Source: Azohydromonas aeria
GTDB taxonomy: Bacteria > Pseudomonadota > Gammaproteobacteria > Burkholderiales > Burkholderiaceae_C
Length of the DNA: 34,281 nt
Assembly: GCF_009760915.1 (NCBI RefSeq)
Contig: NZ_VIDQ01000079.1
Location: forward strand, 1 to 34,281
Direction: 5' to 3'
Shown: positions 15,643-22,808 of the stretch, in pieces
Numbering within the stretch: position 1 is the first letter of the stretch
Layout: each line of letters starts with the position of its first letter
Translations under genes and position numbers: made by a program
The notes under the pieces: generated by a model
Told to the model about the DNA's origin: nothing
The model's database searches: none
What the model saw: the letters and a program-made list of their open reading frames with translations, nothing else

Positions 15643-16320
15643 TCACGAGCTTCGCGGCTCCCTCCTGTCTCCACCTTCCACGTCGGCCGCCGACCGGAGC
15701 GTGGAGTCCCGCAGCAGCTCGCGCACGCCGAGCGGCACGCCGCTGAGGTCGGCCAGCGGCCGCACCGGAAACGACGCCTGCACGCGCGGGTCGGTGCCGT
15801 AGCGCTGCACGAGCTTGCAGAACGGGCACTCCTCGTTGCTCAGGGCGATGGTGCCGCAGGCGGCCAGGAAGGTGCTGTGGCAGGCCGGGCAGGCCACCAG
15901 CGAGAAGCTGCGCACGGTGGTGAACCAGAGTCCGTCGGTGTGCCCGGCCAGGTCGAAGGCGCGGTCGAAGCTGATGCGATGCGGCGGCTCGCACACGCCG
16001 CGGTAGTGCCGGTAAGCGCCGACCAGGGCCTCGGGCGGCGGGAAGCCCGCGTCGCACAGGCGCCGGTACAGCACCATGGCGATGGAGGCTTCCGCACGGT
16101 TGAGGAGGTTGGCGGTGTGGTACCAGTCCGGCGAGGCCGGCGGGCGGCCGCGCGGCACGGCCTGCCGGTCGGGAAACAGCAGCTCCAGCAGCTCGCGCGC
16201 GGGCAGCCCCGTGAGGGCCGCGATGGTGCGCACGCGGGCGCCGAGCTCCGCGCAGGCCTGCGCCAGCTTCAGCGCCTGCAGCCGGGCCTCGATCCGCGCC
16301 GGCGCGCGGGACGCGTCCAT
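15643..16320 (-). CDS. flhC: FlhC-like transcriptional activator of transfer (SetC/AcaC analogue)
   Basis: Predicted 225 residues. I choose the ATG at 16320 over the one at 16326 because the GGGAG sequence is then seven to eight bases upstream. The FlhC hallmarks are present: N-terminal RIEARLQALKLAQACAELGARVRTIAALTGL, the middle DWYHTANLLNRAEASIAMVLYRR, and a zinc site with CPAC (C144, C147) and CPFC (C165, C168). FlhC with FlhD forms a DNA-binding heterohexamer. In SXT and IncC elements, FlhC homologues (SetC, AcaC) activate transfer genes and excision. By position next to TraI this pair should act likewise; it is not expected to control flagella. The gene follows the FlhD-like gene by about 20 bases. 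Confidence 0.85.
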   Translation of the reverse strand: MDASRAPARIEARLQALKLAQACAELGARVRTIAALTGLPARELLELLFPDRQAVPRGRPPASPDWYHTANLLNRAEASIAMVLYRRLCDAGFPPPEALVGAYRHYRGVCEPPHRISFDRAFDLAGHTDGLWFTTVRSFSLVACPACHSTFLAACGTIALSNEECPFCKLVQRYGTDPRVQASFPVRPLADLSGVPLGVRELLRDSTLRSAADVEGGDRREPRSS

Positions 16321-16321
16321 G

Positions 16322-16337
16322 GGCATGCTCCCATGCC
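16322..16337 (-). promoter_or_regulatory. Hairpin presenting the FlhC-like ribosome binding site
   Basis: Inverted repeat GGCATG-GGAG-CATGCC lies between the FlhD-like stop and the FlhC-like start. The loop is the Shine-Dalgarno core, and the 3' arm ends one base before the preferred ATG. Ribosomes ending on the FlhD-like gene would reach and melt it, so it may couple the dosage of the two subunits. Confidence 0.5.
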
Positions 16338-16340
16338 GGG

Positions 16341-16634
16341 TCAGGCGCAGAGACGGCCGGGGGCCTGCACCGCGGCGAGCGGCCGCGCCAGCGGCAGCGG
16401 CGCGTCGAGCAGCGCGAGCAGGTCGCGCCGCGCCGGAAACAGCGTGATGTCGCCCAGGTTGGCCACCAGGGCCATGATTTGCTGGACGCCCAGCGCGGCG
16501 ATGCGCTCGGCCAAGGCGGCGTCGAGGCCGAACCTGCAGCAGGCGGCGGTGCGGTCCTGCACGATGGCGTCGCGGATCGTCAGCAGCAGGGTGAGGTTGA
16601 TGAGCTGGACATCGGAGAGCCGAGCCTGTTCCAT
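16341..16634 (-). CDS. flhD: FlhD-like transcriptional activator subunit (SetD/AcaD analogue)
   Basis: Predicted 97 residues, near the length of FlhD (about 105-119). The start ATG at 16634 has AAGGA ten bases upstream. LSDVQLINLTLLLTIRDAI, QDRTAACCRFGLDAALAERI and LGVQQIMALVANLGDITLF fit the FlhD family (N-L-x-Y/L-L-L, QD-x-A-x-A-x2-R-L-G, LT-x2-Q-x2-L-A). It would pair with the FlhC-like protein encoded next. Two adjacent cysteines (CC near 32-33) are not typical. The 326-base gap upstream carries palindromes that may be control sites. Confidence 0.82.
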   Translation of the reverse strand: MEQARLSDVQLINLTLLLTIRDAIVQDRTAACCRFGLDAALAERIAALGVQQIMALVANLGDITLFPARRDLLALLDAPLPLARPLAAVQAPGRLCA

Positions 16635-16839
16635 GGTGGGTTGTCCTTCAGTGGGGCCCGTGCGGGCTGGGTGTCATGGAATGCGCAAGTCCGGTGGGTC
16701 GCGGGTGGGCACTGCGTTGGTGCGCCGCAGCATAGGCAGCACGGCGGGGAGGGCGGCGCGTGCCGCCCCCCTCGCGTCCGGCACCCCGCCGCATTGCCAT
16801 CCGCAAGGGCAGGAAATCGCCGGCAACTGCGTGCAGCCC

Positions 16840-16945
16840 GGGTCCCGCGGGACCCGAAGCGCCGGCCGGTAGACGCGGCAAGCCGCATCCGGCCGGCGGC
16901 GCGGAGCGGACCGGCCGCGCACGGCGGTCGCACGGGCCGGTCCGC
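16840..16945. promoter_or_regulatory. Cluster of three strong palindromes upstream of the flhDC-like genes
   Basis: First, GGGTCCCGCGGGACCC, a perfect 16-bp palindrome (16840-16855). Second, a nested hairpin with outer arms GCCGGCCGG (16861-16869) and CCGGCCGGC (16889-16897) and inner GCGGC-AA-GCCGC. Third, GCGGACCGGCC (16906-16916) / GGCCGGTCCGC (16935-16945) with an 18-base loop. The third begins 16 bases after the DUF932 stop and may terminate that operon. The first two are candidates for operator sites of the flhDC-like operon. Confidence 0.5.
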
Positions 16946-16960
16946 CTGCTCATGGCCGTG

Positions 16961-18025
16961 TCAGGCCGCCTCGGCCAGGGCCTTCCACTCGGCGGGCGGC
17001 AGCTCGACGAGCCGGCCGCCCAGCGCCTCGAACTCGGTGGCGCGGTCGTAGTCCTCGACGTCCTGCGAGTAGTGCGTCACGGCGTTGACCAGGCCGTAGG
17101 CCGTGAGGTCGCCGCCCAGCACCAGGTACCGCAGCACGCCGGTGCGCTCCTCCTCGTTGAGGGCGTAACGGCTTGCCAGCACCTCGACCGAGCGCACCGG
17201 ATCGCCGGCGAGCGGGATCGCGCGCGTGCGCTCCAGCCGGCGCGCGGCCTGCTGGAACGCGGCCTCGGACACCGCCGCCTCGACCACGTCGCGCACCTTC
17301 AGGAAGAAGGCCCGGTCGTCGGCCTGCACGGTGTCGTCGCGGAACAGCGTCACGGCCTCCTGCCCGGGGGCGAGGCTGCGCCCGACGTGGGTCTTGCGCA
17401 GCGAGCCGTCGGAGACGATCAGCCCGTTGCTGCACACCAGCCGGTACAGCAGCGGCTGCACCGACAGCGTGCCGTGGCCCACCTCGGAGTTGCTCACCAC
17501 CACGCCGGCCTGCACCAGGTCGCCGGGCGACACCTCGTGCTGCAGCCGGGGCGTGACGACCTTCAGGTACATGCGCGTCCCGGTCAGCTCCACCGACTCG
17601 AAGCGCGCCTGCGGCAGCCGCTGCAGCAGCGGCAGCACGCTCTCGGCGAGGTCGTGGTTGTCGAGCCGCCGGTAGCGGTCCGACAGCACGGCCCGCACCT
17701 GGCCGTCCAGCGTGCGCAGCATGCGCCGGTCCTCGTCGCGCTCCAGCCAGGCGTTGACGTTGCGGTCGAGCAGCTCGGGCTGCTCCTCGCGCATGCGTTC
17801 GAAGTACGCGTAGGGGATGCGCAGCTTCTCGGCCAGCTGGCGCCGGGCCAGGGGCGTCATGGCGTAGCGGCCGGGGCCGCCGTCCTCCTCGACCACCAGG
17901 CGCGTGGCGCCGGCGGTGTCGGTCTCGTGGTGCATCAGCGCCGAGGGGACCACCAGGTCCCTCTTCGATTGCTGCTGGCGTTCCAGTTCCTGCGCCAGGC
18001 TCACCAGGCTTCGTCCTGTCTTCAT
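16961..18025 (-). CDS. DUF932-family protein
   Basis: Predicted 354 residues; the ATG at 18025 has GAGGAG upstream. The sequence carries the DUF932 pattern found in phages, plasmids and ICEs: YAMTPLARRQLAEKLRIPYAYF, VRAVLSDRYRRLDNHDLAES, and the central GVVVSNSEVGHGTLSVQPL with YRLVCSNGLIV. No membrane segment or signal is present. The molecular function of the family is unknown; genes of this kind are often near single-strand annealing and replication genes. Here it follows the primase by about 270 bases, and a conserved leader dyad lies 46 bases upstream of its start. Confidence 0.85.
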   Translation of the reverse strand: MKTGRSLVSLAQELERQQQSKRDLVVPSALMHHETDTAGATRLVVEEDGGPGRYAMTPLARRQLAEKLRIPYAYFERMREEQPELLDRNVNAWLERDEDRRMLRTLDGQVRAVLSDRYRRLDNHDLAESVLPLLQRLPQARFESVELTGTRMYLKVVTPRLQHEVSPGDLVQAGVVVSNSEVGHGTLSVQPLLYRLVCSNGLIVSDGSLRKTHVGRSLAPGQEAVTLFRDDTVQADDRAFFLKVRDVVEAAVSEAAFQQAARRLERTRAIPLAGDPVRSVEVLASRYALNEEERTGVLRYLVLGGDLTAYGLVNAVTHYSQDVEDYDRATEFEALGGRLVELPPAEWKALAEAA

Positions 18026-18291
18026 CGCGGGCTCCTCTCGGGAGAGAGCGGGGCCGGCACGTCCCCGGACGGGACGCGGGCCCCGCCGGGGTGGGTGAAT
18101 GGGCCGGAGCGGTGTCCGGCCCGGGGGCGCGCGAGGGGTCTCGCGCGCTGTCTGCGGGGCTGTCTTCGCCGCGCCGGGTCGGCACGGCCTGGTGCGACAG
18201 CGACCAGGGGAAGATCGTCGGCACCGCCCGGGTCATGGCACGGCCGACGGCGTCGCGCCGCCTGTCCGTGCCGCGCCCCAGTGCCATGGCG
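18026..18291 (-). promoter_or_regulatory. Leader region of the DUF932 gene with nested dyad
   Basis: A nested inverted repeat at 18050-18084: outer GGGGCC / GGCCCC and inner CGTCCC-CGGAC-GGGACG. Its right half, GGGAC-GCG-GGCCCC (18071-18084), lies 46 bases upstream of the ATG and aligns with the dyads found upstream of four other start codons in this element. The rest of the gap shows no gene. Confidence 0.5.
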
Positions 18292-19305
18292 TCACGCTGC
18301 CTTCAGCGCGCGCTCTCGCGCCTGCGCCAGCCACACGTCAGCCCAGTCCTGGCCCGGCGTGCGCGGCACCATCACCTGGACATCGAGCGTGGCCGCCGCG
18401 GTGCCGGCCTCGCGCACGAGGCGCCGCGCCAGCGCGTAGGCGCTGGCCTGGCCCTCGAAGCCGCCGTCGGCGTCGTTGTCGGCCCAGATGTCGAGGCGCC
18501 GCACGGTCTGCGGCAGCCGCAGCCGCTCCAGGTTGCCCGCGCCCAGGGCCGCCCACACGGGGCGGCCGGTGGCCAGGTGCACCGCCAGCGCGGTCTCGAT
18601 GCCCTCGGCCACGGCGAGCTCGTCGGTCGCCTCGTGCAGGTGCACCGCCGCGCCCTGGATGCCGGGGCACAGGACCTTGCGGGGCTCGGGCACCGGCGCC
18701 TTGGCGCCGTCCAGCACCCAGGTCCGGTGCAGGCTGACCACCTGCCCGTCGGGCCGCTGGATGCGGGCCAGCAGCGCCGGGTAGGTGCCGACCAGCCGGG
18801 GCCGGCCGTCGTCGCCGCTCTCGTAGTAGCCCAGCGCCGGGTGGCAGCGCAGCGTCACCGGCGGCATTTCCAGCGTCAGGCCGCGGGCGCGCAGGTAGCG
18901 GTCCGCGGGATCGCCCGGCTGCAGCGGCCGGGCCGCGTCCCACAGGCGCCGCATCCGGCGTCGCATCTGCTCGGGCGAGGGCGCGCCGGCGTCCCGGGGC
19001 GGCGCCATGCCGCCGGTACCGACGCAGGCCTCGACCCGGCGCAGCACGGAGGCGAAGTCCTCGCGCAGCACGGCCTGCAGCAGCTTGAAGCCGCCGCCGG
19101 GGCCGCAGTGGCGGCAGTAATAGTTGCCCTGGCCGAACTTGTCGGTGTACTGGAAGCGGTCGGTGCCGCCGCACAGCGGGCAGGGCCCGTTGCGCCGCTG
19201 CAGGATGCGCTCCTCGACCCCGAGGCTGCGCAGGATCTCCGTCCAGCGGCCGAGCGCCAGCCGCTTGACCTGCTCGACGCGGGACTCGCCCGTCCGGTCA
19301 GCCAT
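18292..19305 (-). CDS. Zinc-finger and TOPRIM-domain DNA primase
   Basis: Predicted 337 residues; ATG at 19305 with GGGAGG upstream. The N-terminal zinc ribbon has C-P-L-C-GGTDRF (about 42-45) and Y-Y-C-R-H-C-G (about 62-66), the DnaG/gp4-type finger. The C-terminal TOPRIM domain shows LAVAEGIETALAVHLATG with the catalytic glutamate and LDIWADNDADGGFEGQ with the D-x-D motif. Together these indicate a primase, probably used for complementary-strand synthesis in the recipient or for element replication. No helicase domain is present. An upstream 28-codon leader ORF overlaps the start by eight bases. Confidence 0.87.
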   Translation of the reverse strand: MADRTGESRVEQVKRLALGRWTEILRSLGVEERILQRRNGPCPLCGGTDRFQYTDKFGQGNYYCRHCGPGGGFKLLQAVLREDFASVLRRVEACVGTGGMAPPRDAGAPSPEQMRRRMRRLWDAARPLQPGDPADRYLRARGLTLEMPPVTLRCHPALGYYESGDDGRPRLVGTYPALLARIQRPDGQVVSLHRTWVLDGAKAPVPEPRKVLCPGIQGAAVHLHEATDELAVAEGIETALAVHLATGRPVWAALGAGNLERLRLPQTVRRLDIWADNDADGGFEGQASAYALARRLVREAGTAAATLDVQVMVPRTPGQDWADVWLAQARERALKAA

Positions 19306-19384
19306 GGCGGCCTCCCGGGTGCGGTATCCCGGCGGCAGGCACGCGCGCTGCGCGCCGGGCCGGGCGGTTCGGGAAGTGGTTCAT
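19298..19384 (-). CDS. 28-residue leader ORF coupled to the primase
   Basis: The ATG at 19384 has GGAGA seven bases upstream within the sequence ATGGAGACGACG. It encodes a basic Pro/Arg/Ala-rich peptide (MNHFPNRPARRAARVPAAGI then PHPGGRHG). The stop overlaps the primase ATG region by eight bases, so translation of the leader would deliver ribosomes to the primase start. The product may not matter; the translation itself probably does. Confidence 0.5.
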   Translation of the reverse strand: MNHFPNRPARRAARVPAAGIPHPGGRHG

Positions 19385-19408
19385 CGTCGTCTCCATGTGA
19401 TGCCGCAC

Positions 19409-19443
19409 GGGGCCGGAGCGCCGGTTCTGGCGCTCCCGGCCCC
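19409..19443 (-). promoter_or_regulatory. Long hairpin upstream of the primase leader
   Basis: Arms GGGGCCGGAGCGCC (19409-19422) and GGCGCTCCCGGCCCC (19429-19443) around a GGTTCT loop; the stem has only one unpaired base. It ends about 25 bases before the leader start. It resembles the leader dyads of the neighbouring genes in position and GC content but not closely in sequence. Confidence 0.5.
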
Positions 19444-19603
19444 GCGGGCGGGACAGGACGAAGGCACGGGCGCCATGGACCGTGGAACGGCCGCGGGGCG
19501 CTCGTGCCGCTGCGGCGTGCCGGCGGCCTGCAGGCCGGCCCGGCACGCCGTGCGGGCATGGCCAGGACAGGGTAGTTGCCATGTCATCGGCCCGGCCCGT
19601 TGC

Positions 19604-21205
19604 TCAGGCCACAAGCTCGACGCGGTGGCCGCCTCGGTCGGCACCCACGGTCACGAGGAAGCGCCGGCCGTGCAGCGCCGGGAAGCGCTCGGGCCGGAGC
19701 TCCCGCAGCAGCGAGGCGAGTGCATCCCCCGGATCGGCGCAGCGCAGCCGGCCGATCAGCCCGGCCAGCGCCTGGCGGTCCGCGTCGAGGTCGTCCTCCA
19801 GGAAATGCCCGTGCTCGTCGGTGAAGTCGCAGACTTGGCGCACCGGTTCGCCCGAGCCTTCGCCGTCGGGGATGTAGAGCGTGCTCCCGTGGAGAACGCC
19901 TTCCCCGCCAATCTCCGCCGTGTCGTCCCCGACCGTCACCTGGACACTCGAGCACAGCACGACCTCGGCCCGGGCCTGGCGGCCGTCGAGCCGGGAGCGC
20001 GCGTGCACGCCCTTCGGCCGGAGCCGGACCTGCTGCCCCCGCTGGAAGCGGACATGGGCGAATACCCAGTGCCCGAAGTGCAGGGCCCGGACGTCGAGCA
20101 CGAGGAAGCCCCGGGCACGCGCCAGCATCCAGCAGGCGGCGGTGTCGTCGTCCAGGTCGTCGAGCACGACCAGCGTGGCCTGCCCGCGCTCGATGGCGTC
20201 GCGCGTGGGCACGACGTCCACCGGGCGCAGGCAGTCGCAATCGCCACAGTCGTCCCGGCAGGGATAGCCGCCGATCGTGGCCAGCGCCGCGGCCGGCAGC
20301 ACGTCCACGTCGTTGAGCAGGTCCAGGTGTCCCCAGGCCTGCATGGCAGCGTGGTAGGTCGCGACGAACTCGGCGGCGGGCAGCCGCGCCTTGGCCTGCT
20401 CCAGCACGGCGCGCCAGGCGGCGCCGAGCGTGGCGTCGATTCGGCGTCGCTGCTCGTCCTCGTCGATCAGCTTGTCGCGATCAGGCAGGCGGGCCATGAA
20501 CTGGCGGGGATCCAGGTGCAGGACGTTGATGCGGCCGGGCCGCGGGTCGAACGGCCGCAGCACGCACAGGCCCTGCAGGAACACGGCCGTGTCCCGACTG
20601 GACCAGCCGTCCGGTGTCCCGCACAGCCAGAGCCCGCCGATCGGCGTGGCCTGCAGCGCCAGCCGGTCTGCCGCCCAGGGACGGTCCAGCACGTGGCCGT
20701 TGCAGGTGACCGCGACCGGAAAGCCCGCGCACAGGGCGCCGATGCGCCCGGCCAGGTCGGGCAGCTCCACGCCGTGCAGCTCGACGGTGGTGCCGCGGCC
20801 GGCGCGGGACGCCGGCACGCCGGACTCGAAGACATCGACGGGCTCGCGCGCCAGCGCCGCGCGCGTGTCGAAGTCGATCCGCCGTCCCCGCGACATGACC
20901 ACGCAGCGCGTGGCCGCGTAGAGGCAGCGGGAGAAGCCGATCCCGAAGGGGCTCTCCTCCTGCCGCGTGGCCTCGTCCCAGCCCGACTCGTGGAACGTCA
21001 GCAGCGTCTGGAAATCCTCGATCCCGCAACCGTCGTCGGACACGCGCAGCCGGCCCGACATCTCGTCGAAGTCGATGTCGATGCGCGTGGCGCCGGCGCG
21101 GCGGGCGTTCTGCAGCAGCTCGGTGACGAGCGTGTACCTGTCGGTGAAGGCGTGGCGCTGGTGGCGCAGCACGCCTTCCTCGCTGACGCGGACCTGTATC
21201 TGCAT
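19604..21205 (-). CDS. GHKL-type (Hsp90/histidine-kinase-like) ATPase
   Basis: Predicted 533 residues. I use the ATG at 21205, preceded by GGAGACCACC; an ATG four codons upstream and a much longer open frame lack support. The N-terminal ATPase domain shows the Bergerat-fold motifs: TLVTELLQNARRAGAT with the N-box Asn, RLRVSDDGCGIEDF (G1 box) and SPFGIGFSRCLYA (G2). A central region with a cysteine group (YPCRDDCGDCDCLRP) could bind metal. The C-terminal third is unrecognised. GHKL proteins of this kind occur in ICEs and in some defence systems. It starts a run of minus-strand genes with the primase and DUF932 protein. Function in the element is unknown. Confidence 0.8.
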   Translation of the reverse strand: MQIQVRVSEEGVLRHQRHAFTDRYTLVTELLQNARRAGATRIDIDFDEMSGRLRVSDDGCGIEDFQTLLTFHESGWDEATRQEESPFGIGFSRCLYAATRCVVMSRGRRIDFDTRAALAREPVDVFESGVPASRAGRGTTVELHGVELPDLAGRIGALCAGFPVAVTCNGHVLDRPWAADRLALQATPIGGLWLCGTPDGWSSRDTAVFLQGLCVLRPFDPRPGRINVLHLDPRQFMARLPDRDKLIDEDEQRRRIDATLGAAWRAVLEQAKARLPAAEFVATYHAAMQAWGHLDLLNDVDVLPAAALATIGGYPCRDDCGDCDCLRPVDVVPTRDAIERGQATLVVLDDLDDDTAACWMLARARGFLVLDVRALHFGHWVFAHVRFQRGQQVRLRPKGVHARSRLDGRQARAEVVLCSSVQVTVGDDTAEIGGEGVLHGSTLYIPDGEGSGEPVRQVCDFTDEHGHFLEDDLDADRQALAGLIGRLRCADPGDALASLLRELRPERFPALHGRRFLVTVGADRGGHRVELVA

Positions 21206-21267
21206 GGTGGTCTCCATGGAGGGCCGGCAGCCCCTTGCGGAGGCCGCCGGCGGTGGCTGAAGCCGGC

Positions 21268-21579
21268 TCAGCGGGGCCGCGGGACGCAGGCGTCCCGGGC
21301 CGTGAACAGCTGGCCGGCGTGCAGGGCCTCGAGCACGGGGTGGTCGAGGAACTTCTCGAGCGGGAGGTGCCGCGCGTGCAGCACCCGCCCGCGGTGGTCG
21401 AGGCGCGCAACCTCGACGCCCACCGGGCGCCAGTGCAGCCGGTAGGCGAGGCGGTCGGCGCCCGCGATCAGGAACACGTGGCCGCGATTCCCGGCCCGGC
21501 GGGCCAGGTCCTCCAGGTCCTCGGGCGCGCACACGAGGTGCAGCGCCCGGACCGGAATGCGGTGCAGGGCCGTGCGCAT
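21268..21579 (-). CDS. Small unknown protein of the element
   Basis: Predicted 103 residues; ATG at 21579 with GAGGAG in the preceding 12 bases. No known domain, signal peptide or membrane helix is recognised. The sequence is mixed, with natural-looking hydrophobic patterns (HVFLIAGADRLAYRLHW and VEVARLDHRGRVLHARHL), and has a good start, so I treat it as real. It ends about 60 bases before the GHKL ATPase start, probably in the same transcript, and follows a 39-codon leader ORF. Confidence 0.65.
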   Translation of the reverse strand: MRTALHRIPVRALHLVCAPEDLEDLARRAGNRGHVFLIAGADRLAYRLHWRPVGVEVARLDHRGRVLHARHLPLEKFLDHPVLEALHAGQLFTARDACVPRPR

Positions 21580-21588
21580 GGCCGCTCC

Positions 21589-21708
21589 TCAGCCGTCGCG
21601 CCCGGCCTGCGCCGGGGCAGCGGTGCGGGGGAACGTGCCCGGTCCGCTGGGGACGGGGCACGGGGCCGCGGTGGCGGGCCGGCCAGGGACGGGCTGGAGG
21701 TTCGGCAT
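21589..21708 (-). CDS. 39-residue leader ORF
   Basis: ATG at 21708 with a strong GGAAGG site. It encodes a Pro/Ala-rich peptide (MPNLQPVPGRPATAAPCPVP, then 19 further residues) and stops nine bases before the next start, with the next ribosome binding site overlapping its stop codon. It is likely translated; function may be translational coupling. Confidence 0.45.
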   Translation of the reverse strand: MPNLQPVPGRPATAAPCPVPSGPGTFPRTAAPAQAGRDG

Positions 21709-21771
21709 GGCGTGCCTTCCTTCGGTAGCGAGGGGCCGTCCGCGCGTGGCGGCGGCGGGCCGTTGACGGGC

Positions 21772-22239
21772 TCAGGCGAACAGGTCGCCCTGGACGGTCC
21801 GGCTGCGGACCTGCTCGTTGATCCACTGCGGGTCGCGCGCGAGCTGCGCCTCGACCCAGCCGGGATGGCGGGCGACGGCCTCGCGCACCCAGGCCGGGTA
21901 GCGCTCCAGCGTCGCGGCGAGCCAGCGCCGCACGCCGTGGCGGATGCGGTCGCGGATCTCCTCCACGTCCACGAGGCCGCAGTACGGGATGGGCGACAGC
22001 GGACTGCAGCCCACCACGCGCAGGCAGCTCGCGAACGAGAACGGCCCGGCATCCTTGTCGCGCTCGGTGAAGACCCAGCACAGGGTGTCGAGCTTGGCCT
22101 CCAGCGGCGCCTCGGGGTCGGACAGGGCCGCGACCTCCTGCAGCAGCCGCCAGTGCAGCAGTACCACCTCCTCCTCGGACCAGGGGTCCGGCGGGGCGTC
22201 TCGTCCCGGCACCGCGTCCGCGGCGTCGCGCGAAGGCAC
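21772..22239 (-). CDS. Unknown protein, 155 residues, GTG start
   Basis: The GTG at 22239 has GAGGA seven bases upstream, and no ATG in frame is better placed. No domain is recognised. It has a negatively charged N-terminus, a segment LHWRLLQEVAALSDPEAPLE with TLCWVFTERDKDAGPFSF, and a C-terminus with short related motifs (YPAWVREAVARHPGWVEAQL, ARDPQWINEQV), which suggests three tandem W-centred helical repeats. It lies immediately downstream of a 10-bp hairpin and a 14-codon leader ORF. Confidence 0.65.
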   Translation of the reverse strand: MPSRDAADAVPGRDAPPDPWSEEEVVLLHWRLLQEVAALSDPEAPLEAKLDTLCWVFTERDKDAGPFSFASCLRVVGCSPLSPIPYCGLVDVEEIRDRIRHGVRRWLAATLERYPAWVREAVARHPGWVEAQLARDPQWINEQVRSRTVQGDLFA

Positions 22240-22253
22240 CTTGGCGTCCTCGG

Positions 22254-22277
22254 GGAGCGCGCCGGCGGGCGCGCTCC
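22254..22277 (-). promoter_or_regulatory. Perfect 10-bp hairpin before the 155-residue gene
   Basis: GGAGCGCGCC-GGCG-GGCGCGCTCC, between the leader stop (22288) and the GTG at 22239. It is a candidate attenuator; its lower arm is next to the ribosome binding site. Confidence 0.5.
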
Positions 22278-22287
22278 GTGGCAGGGG

Positions 22288-22332
22288 CTACCCGCGGGTG
22301 TCGCGGGCGGGCCCCGTGGCGGGCTCCTTCAT
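22288..22332 (-). CDS. 14-residue leader peptide
   Basis: ATG at 22332 with GGAGG upstream encodes MKEPATGPARDTRG and then TAG. Followed by the hairpin at 22254-22277 and then the 155-residue gene, it has the layout of a leader-attenuator. Its start lies 44 bases from a conserved GC-rich dyad (22376-22390), the same spacing as in other genes of this element. Confidence 0.4.
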   Translation of the reverse strand: MKEPATGPARDTRG

Positions 22333-22363
22333 CGTGGCCTCCAGGGTCATGCGGAGGCCGCGC

Positions 22364-22390
22364 GGAACGCCCCGCGGGGACCGGGCCCCC
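22364..22390 (-). promoter_or_regulatory. Conserved leader dyad (upstream of 14-codon leader)
   Basis: GGGGAC-CGG-GCCCCC at 22376-22390 with GGAACGCC twelve bases to the side (22364-22371). It aligns with the dyads at 26215-26248 and 27927-27963, both of which have GGGAACGCC-like sequence followed by GGGAAC-N3-GTTCCC. Confidence 0.45.
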
Positions 22391-22808
22391 GGGGGATGGC
22401 ATGGGCCGGTCGCGAGGACCGGCGGCGACCGGTGGGTCGCGCTTGCGGGGCTGGCTGGGCGCGGCAGCGGCCGCGTGATCGGTGTGCCAGCAACCGATCG
22501 GGGAAGTGCGCTTGGGAGGGCAGGGCCGGGCCGCCGCCTCCAAAGCGCACGCGCTCGTCATCGGACCCGTGCGCCGGTCGGGAACCGGCGCCGGCGGGAA
22601 ACCGTCTCCAGGGCTTGCCAGGGATGCAGGGCCAGCTGCTGCTCGTGGATCCAAGGTAGGCCCGGCCCCGTCGCCGGTCAACCCGGCGGGGGTTGCGGCC
22701 GCGAGGCTGATGGCGAATGGGTCGCTTCGGAGGGGGCCTTTCGCATGGCAACGGGATCAGGACGTGTCAAACACTGGGGCCGAGCATCGCCATTGCCGGA
22801 GGACGCCC
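22391..22808. other. Divergent promoter region of the AcaB-like gene and the minus-strand operon
   Basis: No supported gene in about 420 bases. On the AcaB side, GTGT-CAA-ACAC (22764-22774) lies 35 bases before the start and may be an operator. Several GC-rich inverted repeats are present, but nothing that I can assign. Confidence 0.4.

Noticed and set aside
19604..22681. 1025-codon open frame as one large protein containing the GHKL ATPase
   Set aside because: Only the part from 21205 has domain motifs and a ribosome binding site; upstream it overlaps other supported genes and is Arg/Pro-rich noise.
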